This document shows, in pieces, positions 57,377 through 64,000 of a stretch of 64,000 bases of DNA. Origin of the DNA: Ovis canadensis. Lineage: Eukaryota; Chordata; Mammalia; Artiodactyla; Bovidae. Below the pieces are notes generated by a model. It was not told where the DNA came from, did no database searches, and saw nothing but the letters and a program-made list of their open reading frames with translations. The translations under genes and the position numbers were made by a program. Every line of letters begins with the position of its first letter. The stretch's first letter is position 1. The DNA is taken from positions 100,217,001 to 100,281,000 of the forward strand of contig NC_091254.1 of the NCBI RefSeq assembly GCF_042477335.2, in the 5' to 3' direction.

Positions 57377-60300
57377 CTGGAGGCCAAGGGAAGGGGTGAG
57401 AGGCACGCCACCCTCCCACCAGCTCAGCGTGAGTGTGGGTCCTGGTCCTGGACCTGGAGGCCAAGGGAAGGGGTGAGAGGCACCCCACCCTCCCACCAGC
57501 TCAGCGTGAGTGTGGGTCCTGGTCCTGGACCTGGAGGCCAAGGGAAGGGGCGAGAGGCACCCCACCCCTCCCACCAGCTCAGCGTGGGTCCTGGTCCTGG
57601 ACCTGGAGGCCAAGGGAAGGGGTGAGAGGCACGCCACCCTCCCACCAGCTCAGCGTGAGTGTGGGTCCTGGTCCTGGACCTGGAGGCCAAGGGAAGGGGT
57701 GAGAGGCACCCCACCCCTCCCACCAGCTCAGCGTGGGTCCTGGTCCTGGACCTGGAGGCCAAGGGAAGGGGTGAGAGGCACCCCACCCCTCCCACCAGCT
57801 CAGCGTGGGTCCTGGTCCTGGACCTGGAGGCCAAGGGAAGGGGTGAGAGGCACCCCACCCTCCCACCAGCTCAGCGTGAGTGTGGGTCCTGGTCCTGGAC
57901 CTGGAGGCCAAGGGAAGGGGCGAGAGGCACCCCACCCCTCCCACCAGCTCAGCGTGAGTGTGGGTCCTGGTCCTGGACCTGGAGGCCAAGGGAAAGGGCG
58001 AGAGGCACCCCACCCTCCCACCAGCTCAGCGTGGGTCCTGGTCCTGGACCTGGAGGCCAAGGGAAGGGGCGAGAGGCACCCTACCCCCTCCCACCAGCTC
58101 AGCGTGGGTCCTGGTCCTGGACCTGGAGGCCAAGGGAAGGGGCGAGAGGCACCCCACCCTCCCACCAGCTCAGCGTGGGTCCTGGTCCTGGACCTGGAGG
58201 CCAAGGGAAAGGGCGAGAGGCACCCTACCCCCTCCCACCAGCTCAGTGTGCATAAGCTCGCCAGCCAGAGACGGCTCCCAGGCCCCTCTGGGGCCCTCCC
58301 CTCTCTTGCCTCGGCTTCTCCATCCCAACAGGAGCCCCTTGAACCAGAGAGGCCTTGAAGGCCCGCTGAGCGTGACGCCCCGTCCACCCACAGCCCAGCC
58401 GTGAAGAGGCGTCGCAGGTGGACAGTGTCCACCCCAGCCCAATCAGTGTTTGCAGAGGACTGCGGCCTGTGCCTATTCCTGTTGGGGGGACTCTGGGGGT
58501 TCCACTCCCAACCAAGGCTCTCTCTGGGGTCAGACGGCTCCTCTTCACAGGGACCTCCTTGGCTCTGGGCCAGTGTCCCAACGGGCCCCTGACAGGCACC
58601 TCAGTGCCTGAGAGGGCCGACTGAACGGACTGAGGCTGCAGGTGAGCAGGCAGGTGACCCCGCCTCCCTGGCACGCATCTAGGCACCCCCCCCGCCCCCC
58701 CACCACGAGCAGACTCTGTCCTGTTCGCCAAGGAGTTGCCAGCCGCCGAGGCCTGGTTCCTAGGCCTGGCCCCTCCACAGGTTCTCTGGGGCAGCTGAGC
58801 AGAGTGTGGGAGCCAGACCCAGAGGCTGAGAGGTGGGCCTGAGCCTGCCTGGCCTGGGGCAGAAAAGGAGCTGCCAGGCTTTGACCCAGTCCATCACCGC
58901 ATCCAGTAAGAAATGACGAGAAAAGCAGATGCTAGCATAAGACTTTCCCAGCAAGCCTAGCTCCGAGGCTGTGCCAGGCAGTCCTGACACCCTGGTAGAA
59001 GCTGTGTGCCTGGCCGTGTGAGCAGAGATCAGCACAGGCTTGGGGGTGACACTTCCTCACAGGGACACTGTCCCCCCGGAACCCAACCCGGGGAGAGGCA
59101 GTGACAGCCACCGCCAAGTTGCAAAGGGCCGGGACACTGCGGCCAAGCGCGTCTGGAGGCGCAGGAGCGTGGCCGGGGGGTCCCCTGCCCGCAGCTCACC
59201 CATGCTCCAGCCTCTGCTCCCGGCCCCTCAGGGCCCAGGCTCCCAGACGCCCCCACTGCCTCCAGTTGGTGGCACGTGGGTATTTTAAACCTTCCCTCTC
59301 TGCTGTGCCACTTCATGTGGCTCCATTTATTTTAAACGACTATCAGTTTACAAAGTGAACAGAGAAATTCTTCTTTTTAAAACTGTGCAAGCAAATCACC
59401 CAAGGTATTAATTTGGTCAATTCAGATGAAGAGCGGATGAGCTGCTGTTTTCTTCTCTGTATCATTTAAAGTGCCACTGACCCACAGCCCTTGGGCGCAT
59501 GTCGCACCTCCTGCTGGCTTCAGAGCCTCACGATCTCCACCCCGGAGGGTGGAGGCGTTGGCACAAACACCCCCTGCCCCCCAGGCTCCCCTGAGTGGAC
59601 GCCTCACTCACTCGTCCTCCGACACATCCCCCATGTCCTTCTGGGACCGCTTCTCTTCTTTCGTGATGCACGAGACCACCTGCGGGGCGGGAGGCATTAG
59701 GGACCGAGGCTGGACCTGCTGGGCCCGCCGAGAACAAGACGGGATGTGGGGACGGCCCCGAGCATCCTCCCATGTGGCGGGGTTCCGTCAGGCGGGGGTT
59801 TCTAACTAGGGGACCAAGACCAAGGAGCCATGCCCTTGACCCTGGAATGCAAGTCAGAAGGCCTGGTCCCTCAGTCCAGCTCTGCGCTGGCTGAACCTTC
59901 TTGAGTCCTTGAACCCTGTCCCCTCGGTAACCTTGGGATGAGTCAGCAACCAACTCTCTTCAGCATGCATCCTGTTCTGAGGGCAAAGAGCTAGGAAGTA
60001 CCGCCTGGAAAGGAGCAGCCCCCGAGGCAGGGGCTTACTTTTGCCAAGAGAGAATTAGAGAGAGTGTCCAAAGAGGCGGCTACTCACTACAACAGAAACA
60101 GAATATTTGTGTTGGAAAGGCCAATCAAGGTTGACCACTGGGTCAACCACTTCTGTTTACAGAGAGTGGTGCTGCAACGGTGGTGGTGTTGAGGGTGGTG
60201 ACGGCGATGCTGACGCTGATGGAGACAGTGAGTGGGGTGGTAGTTTGATGATGGTGGAGACAGGGACGATGGCGGCGGTGGTGAGGGTAGTACCTGATGC

Positions 60301-62618
60301 TGGGGCTCTCCGGGCGCCAGGCAGTGTTCTGAGGGCATGACAGAACAACGCTGGGCTGCGGTATTGAGAGTCCCATTTTGCAGATGATAAAACTGAGGCA
60401 TGGAAAGGCATGGTGACTTGTGTGAGCCTTCCCTGCGTGTGGAGACTAAGTCTTCCAGCTCCTGGCTTGGACCCACTCACCACCCCAGCACAATCCCACA
60501 AGAGGTTCTTGAGGCCCCCGGGCACCTCGAGTGTTGACCCAGGCCCTGGGGTCTCTGGTGGTGCAGGAATGCGTGTGAGTTGGCGTGAGGGACTGAGAAA
60601 GAGACCAGGCGCCCTCTGGTCCCTAGGCCAGTCCTCAGAGCCCGGGTCCCGTCTCTCCTCCGCGGCCAGCACACCCTGCTTGGGTGGGGTCCCGGGACTG
60701 CTGTGGGCCCTGAGCACGCCGCTTCCTGTGGGTGGCCGGGCTTGCTCAGCTCTGGCACTTACCTCCTCAGCACGGTCTCCCAGGTCAATCTCCACAAACA
60801 CAGATGGTTTCTGTGGAGGGAAATCAGAGACTCGTGGATGACGGGCGTGGCTGAGCCGGGGGAGTGCAGCTTCCTGGGAGGGGCGTGGGCTCGAGTCCCG
60901 CGGTGCTCAGGTCTGGGCATTCGTCGCCCCGGGGTCTCTGTTCTTGGCTGTGCGTGGTGGGAGCTGTTGGCAATGGGGCTGGCGAGGCCTCCACGGCAGC
61001 CCTGGCAGAGGGTGGGGAGGTCTGGCCTCCCCCACACCCTCGGGCACCTCGTATCGGGGCCCCTGAGGACCCAGAGGGGCCCCCGCCTTTACCTGCTGAG
61101 AACCAGAGCCTGGGTGAGCAGGCGCGCCGAGATCTGGGCGGCTGCTGCAGGCCCACATGCGCCCGCGGGCCCCGCTGCAGGCCCACATGCGCCCGCGGGC
61201 CCCGCTGCAGGCCCACATGCGCCCGCGGGCCCCGCAGCATTCCCACATGTGCCCCCGGGCCCCGCTGCAGGCGCCCCTCCGCCTGGTGCGCAGCCGCACA
61301 CAGGGCCGGGGGCCTGGGGGCTGTGTGGGGGCCGCCCCGCGTCTCAGGCTCAGCCCCGAAAGAGCTTCCTGTGGGAGTGCCTGGGTCGACACCGGGAGAA
61401 GTGTTCCTGGGAGTGGAGGGAACCCCAGAACCCCCGGACATAGGCCCAGGGCCTCCGTTGTAAACCCTGGCATGACCACCCAGCTCCTCTCCACCCCCGT
61501 GAGCATGGGGGAAGGAAGGCCCCTCCTGGGGGCGGGCGGTGTCCAGGGAGGGCTGTGCCCCAGGCTGCGGGCCGGGCTGGGCCTCCCCGTCACAGCTGAG
61601 CTGAGGGAGCCTCAGTCAGGACCCCTGCTGCCTGGCCCCCTGAGCACAGCGCTGCTTTGGGAGCTGGGGTTAAGGCGCCCCTGGGCAGACACAGGCCCGG
61701 TGCCGAGGGAGCTAGGGGCTGGTCCAGCCCACAAGCCCAGCTCCGGCGGGGGACCGACCGGCGTCCACAGCAGAACCGCGCCCTGCAGCCTTCCCGCCTA
61801 ATCCGCCACTGAAGCGAGACTCTCTTGCCTCTTTCTCCAGAAGGTCGTCTAGCTTGAGGGACTCAGGCTCCTGTTCCTGTAAGGAGGCGGCGGGACAGAC
61901 TGGGTAAACGGGGCAGGGCTGAGCCAGGGGGTGGCCGCCCAGGCCGGGGGCCCGGCCCACCTTGTCCTCCGGGGTGCACTCGTCCCCGTCCTCCCCTCCA
62001 GCTGGCTGCTCACGGCGGGTGCTGGCCTCCTCCACCTTCGCGTCCTCCGGCGCCTGCCCACAGGCATCCTGGCCCCCGTCCTGCTTGTCCTCCAGGCTGG
62101 CCTGGCTGCAGGGCGTGGAGAGAGTTGGGAGATGGCTTCATGCTAACCCTAACCCTAACCCTGACCCTGGGAGCCCGTGCGGTGCCCCTGCATCGGCAGA
62201 GGGCCGGGGGCGGTGGGCAAGGCAGGCCCAGGGGGAGAGGAGGTGCAGAGGCATGAGGGACGCATGGCTCCGAGGGGCCCATTCCGACCCAGACCTGCCC
62301 AGCACGAGGGTTGCCCAGGGCCCCAGCAGCCTCCCGGGCAGCAAGCTTTCTTCCTGAGATCCTGGGGAAGGACTGCAGAGACAGGTTCCAGGGCCGAGGT
62401 GCTGGGCCAAGCCAAGCTGCGCTGCTGTTTGCGGGGTGACCAGCCCCTCTGAGCCTCCCTGGACCCTGTCACCCTCCATCAGGGCCTTCAGGCCTCACTC
62501 CCGCCCTGCCTCCCACGTCCCCGCAAGCGTCTGCACCGCTGCCTCCGCTGTGCCAAGGCTGCTCACCAGCTGGCATCTTCTGCTTCGCTCCTGACGTCCT
62601 TCCCCGGGTCTTCGGACT
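57085..62618 (-). CDS. C13orf46: C13orf46-like protein, 3' six coding exons (gene span)
   Basis: Minus-strand gene. Coding exons 62618-62567, 62105-61961, 61876-61829, 60810-60763, 59679-59612 and 57376-57085 join with matching phases (2/1 split, 0, 0, 0, then 2/1 split) and give 653 nt of continuous frame ending in TGA. Conserved-looking blocks: SEDPGKDVRSEAEDAS, EQEPESLKLDDLLEKE, KPSVFVEIDLGDRAEE, KEEKRSQKDMGD, and SWVCCIPYSTRKKVK with its Cys-Cys pair. The middle is acidic and low-complexity. I recognise these blocks as the vertebrate C13orf46 family, whose molecular function is unknown to me; no enzyme domain, signal peptide or membrane segment is visible. The amino-terminal exon(s) were not found and should lie right of the window. 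In cattle the symbol would follow the C12H13orf46 style. The family call rests on memory; the gene structure rests on the sequence. Confidence 0.75.
57371..58260. repeat. Minisatellite of a splice acceptor, 71-78 bp unit, 12 copies
   Basis: Copies start at 57371, 57448, 57525, 57597, 57674, 57746, 57818, 57895, 57973, 58044, 58117 and 58188, each opening CTGGACCTGGAGGCCAAGGG. On the minus strand every unit holds a pyrimidine tract (CTCACCCCTTCCCTT), CCTCCAG, and the first bases of the last exon. It fills the 3' end of the last intron and abuts the terminal coding exon. Units vary mainly by a 6-bp AGTGTG presence/absence and C-run length. Confidence 0.95.
58261..59611 (-). other. Last intron of the C13orf46-like gene, left part
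   Basis: GC-rich intron sequence. An AT-rich block lies at about 59280-59470, just downstream (in gene direction) of the 59612 donor. No repeat family recognised except the minisatellite to the left. Confidence 0.5.
59612..59679 (-). CDS. C13orf46: C13orf46-like, VVSCITKEEKRSQKDM exon
   Basis: 68-nt exon. Acceptor CGCCCCGCAG, donor GGACGA|GTGAGT. It encodes VVSCITKEEKRSQKDMGDV followed by SED and two bases of a Glu codon. Lys/Glu-rich, mixed charge. Confidence 0.8.
60175..60300. repeat. Simple GGTGNTGA-type low-complexity stretch
   Basis: Degenerate trinucleotide-like GGTGGTGTTGAGGGTGGTG and GATGATGGTGGAG pattern within the intron between exons 60763 and 59679. Confidence 0.7.
60310..60480 (-). 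mobile_element. MIR SINE fragment in intron
   Basis: Antisense MIR: CCCATTTTGCAGATGATAAA and ACTGAGGCATGGAAAGGCAT are followed by a decayed core. Same strand as the gene. Confidence 0.75.
60603..60621 (-). promoter_or_regulatory. CTCF-like motif in intron
   Basis: On the minus strand the bases read GGGACCAGAGGGCGCCTGG. The AGAGGGCGC core fits CTCF; the 5' part is a weaker match. Confidence 0.35.
60763..60810 (-). CDS. C13orf46: C13orf46-like, KPSVFVEIDLGDRAEE exon
   Basis: 48-nt, phase-0 exon with canonical sites: acceptor CCCTCCACAG and donor GAG|GTAAGT. This is the most recognisable block of the family. Confidence 0.8.
60811..61828 (-). other. Intron of the C13orf46-like gene, with minisatellite
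   Basis: GC-rich intron beginning with a GC donor. It contains a 30-bp minisatellite (listed separately). Open frames across it on both strands are artefacts. Confidence 0.55.
61144..61270. repeat. Minisatellite, 30-bp unit, about four copies, in intron
   Basis: Unit CTGCAGGCCCACATGCGCCC followed by GCGGGCCCCG. Three copies are identical, the fourth diverges (GCAGCATTCCCACATGTGCC), and a partial fifth follows. CpG-rich. Confidence 0.92.
61829..61876 (-). CDS. C13orf46: C13orf46-like, EQEPESLKLDDLLEKE exon with GC donor
   Basis: 48-nt, phase-0 exon. The acceptor is CTCCTTACAG. The only donor that keeps frame with the next exon and the expected protein length is GAG|GCAAGA, a GC-type donor with otherwise good consensus. 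Without splicing there, the frame reads on into intron sequence. The order of this block before KPSVFVEIDLGD agrees with my memory of the human protein. Confidence 0.7.
61961..62105 (-). CDS. C13orf46: C13orf46-like, acidic central exon
   Basis: 145-nt exon. Its first base completes the Cys codon; it then reads QASLEDKQDGGQDACGQAPE... through ...GDECTPEDK. Acceptor CGCCCTGCAG, donor AAG|GTGGGC. Composition is Glu/Asp/Gly/Gln-rich and probably disordered. A telomere-type repeat lies 39 bases upstream of the acceptor. Confidence 0.72.
62144..62168 (-). repeat. Short interstitial telomere repeat (TTAGGG on minus strand)
   Basis: CTAACCCTAACCCTAACCCT followed by GACCCT: three exact telomere units and one variant. 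It lies in an intron of the C13orf46-like gene, 39 bases upstream (gene direction) of the 62105 acceptor. Confidence 0.85.
62567..62618 (-). CDS. C13orf46: C13orf46-like, first exon visible in window
   Basis: 52-nt exon. The acceptor is CTCCTCAG (62619-62620 is the AG) and the donor CAGCTG|GTGAGC. It encodes (E)SEDPGKDVRSEAEDAS and the first two bases of a Cys codon. It begins after the first base of a codon, so a preceding coding exon must exist. Confidence 0.7.
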
Positions 62619-64000
62619 CTGAGGAGGGGCAGCAGAGCTGTGGTCAGCCTGTAAGGATGCTGATGGCCACCCGTGGGGAGCCCAGGTCTGCTGCCCCTGT
62701 GTGCATCCAAGTCCCCCGGCATCCTCGCCCGGGAGGCCACCAGCCCTGACGTCCCCATCAGTATTTTGCAGGCTAGTATTGTAGCTGGGCTGAGGGGGTC
62801 CCCGTGGGGCCTCGTCCCCTCGGTGGAACTTAGGGGGGCCTATGGTGTTGCTGTGTTCTCCTGGAGGCAGCGGAGTGGGGACAGGGGACGCTCGGCCTGC
62901 AGCCAGTGGGCTGTGCCACCCCTCTGGAGGTGGCATCTGAGCCGCAGTCGCCCCGAGGCGCTTCAGGGGCGGGTTTTTGACTGGGGGGGGGGTCTCTCCG
63001 TGAACAGAGCACGGCGCCTCACACACGGGGAGCAGGGGGGCCGCGTCTCAGGGCCTCGTGGGGCTGGCAGCATGAGTCCTGAGTTCTGAGTGGGAGGCCG
63101 TGGCTTCCTGGTGAGATGCAGGCTACTCGCTCCAGAGCTCGGAGGTCACAGTGGGGTTCCCACAGGCCCTGGGGCCCCAGAGGACCCTCAGAAGGGCCCC
63201 AAGCTTCCATACTCCAGCCCCACAACCTTGCAGCCCCTTTGAGCCTGAGGTGCCCCTTGGCTGCTCCAGAACCCCCCCAGTGGCCTGGTTCCCACCCCCA
63301 GCCCCACACACACACCCTGGGCCCTGGCCCTGCAGCCAGCGCAGCCTCGGGAGGCCCCCAGCTTTAAAGAACGCTTTCGGCAGGATGCCTGGCAGGACGC
63401 CTCTGGCGGCCACGGTCCTGGAGGGTTTCCTACAGAATCTGCTGGCCAGGTCAGCTAGCCACTCAGGGTCTTCTCAGCTCGCAGGCCTCGGGCCTGGGGG
63501 CACCACCAGGGAGGCGGTCAGGGCCAGCCCCCTGTGGGCGCCCTGCCAGCTGCGCCTCTTCATTCTCTGTCCTTCCCCTGGCCCCGAGCCTGTGTCCCCG
63601 GCTCCTGACATCCTCCAGTGCCATCCTTCAGGGGGACCTGGGCCCCCTGCCCGGGGTTAAGTGGCCTTCCGCGGAGGGAGTTTTCTGCCAGGCGCCCTGG
63701 GCTGGGTCATTCCCTCGCCTCAGGCTGGGTTCCCTGCAGGTGAGAACTGGGTGCTGGGCGTCCTCCTCCATTTCCAGCACCCGCACGGGCTCCAGGGCCC
63801 CTGCTGACCTGCGCTGTGCTGTCCCCAGGCAGGCCCTGTGCACCCACAGACAAAGTCCTGAAGGCCAAGGGCTCAGCCGCAGTGGGCCTTCAGAGCACAT
63901 TTCAGAGCTTGACCGCTCTCAGCAGGAAGGGCCCAGGGGGTCAGGAGCCGCTGTTCGCAGGCAGTGCTCCAAGGTGACTTCTGGAAAATCTTTAGCAGCC
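62619..64000. other. GC-rich DNA upstream of the visible exons, gene content unresolved
   Basis: Should be intron and 5' gene or flanking DNA. I looked for the missing first exon on the minus strand and found no convincing one. A minus-strand Met at about 63772 opening MEEDAQHPVLTC is in the wrong context and not similar to what I recall. Confidence 0.45.

Noticed and set aside
57510-58358. A 282-codon plus-strand open frame (and minus-strand frames of 144-210 codons)
   Set aside because: It is a translation of the splice-acceptor minisatellite. Only the minus-strand terminal exon left of the array is supported as coding.
7719-61270. A CRISPR array or other prokaryote-type repeat system
   Set aside because: All arrays lack the alternation of constant repeats with unique spacers, and the window is clearly mammalian.
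62144-62168. A true chromosome end
   Set aside because: Only three exact telomere units and one variant, with unique DNA and exons on both sides.
63628-63900. Candidate first exon of the C13orf46-like gene
   Set aside because: It has a Met but neither the sequence I recall for the family's amino terminus nor a donor in the needed phase.

Overview
This is a nuclear DNA window from a ruminant, most likely cattle or a close bovid. It holds twelve fragments of the BovB (RTE-type) LINE and about a dozen tRNA-Glu-headed Bov-tA / BOV-A2 SINEs. Those families occur together, in both strands and in this density, only in ruminants. Older mammalian layers (L1 fragments, MIR SINEs, one DNA-transposon-like repeat, LTR fossils) lie underneath.

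I can support only one protein-coding gene. It is on the minus strand at the right end (about 57.0-62.6 kb): six coding exons with matching splice phases, a stop codon and a poly(A) signal. The protein carries the blocks KPSVFVEIDLGD, KEEKRSQKDMGD and SWVCCIPYSTRKKVK, which I recognise as the vertebrate C13orf46 family (human 13q34; a gene of unknown function). The first coding exon(s) must lie beyond the right edge. If the assignment is right, the window is near the distal end of the cattle equivalent of human 13q (cattle chromosome 12), which would fit the GC-rich, minisatellite-rich, subtelomere-like composition.

Layout. 1-6 kb: BovB pieces in both orientations around an LTR fossil. 6-16 kb: GC-rich unique DNA with two minisatellites and a MIR. 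16-28 kb: L1, BovB and SINE mosaic. 28-31 kb: minus-strand L1 pieces. 31-40 kb: GC-rich unique DNA, SINEs, a long minus-strand BovB with reverse-transcriptase coding, a minisatellite with higher-order structure, and an orphan CpG-rich segment near 39-40 kb. 40.5-42.5 kb: a plus-strand L1 containing a minisatellite, two BovB insertions and a DNA-transposon-like insertion. 43-48 kb: minisatellites and L1. 48-57 kb: GC-rich DNA with a G-quadruplex-prone island, four minisatellites and a divergent pair of CTCF-like motifs. 57-62.6 kb: the C13orf46-like gene. 62.6-64 kb: GC-rich DNA, no exon recognised.

The most interesting points are in the gene. The 3' splice site of its last intron, with the first bases of the last exon, has been copied into a 12-unit minisatellite. 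One intron appears to use a GC-AG donor. A short interstitial telomere repeat sits about 40 bases upstream of another splice acceptor. I found no operon-like, CRISPR-like or other multi-gene system. The many long open frames in the GC-rich parts and tandem repeats are composition artefacts, not genes.
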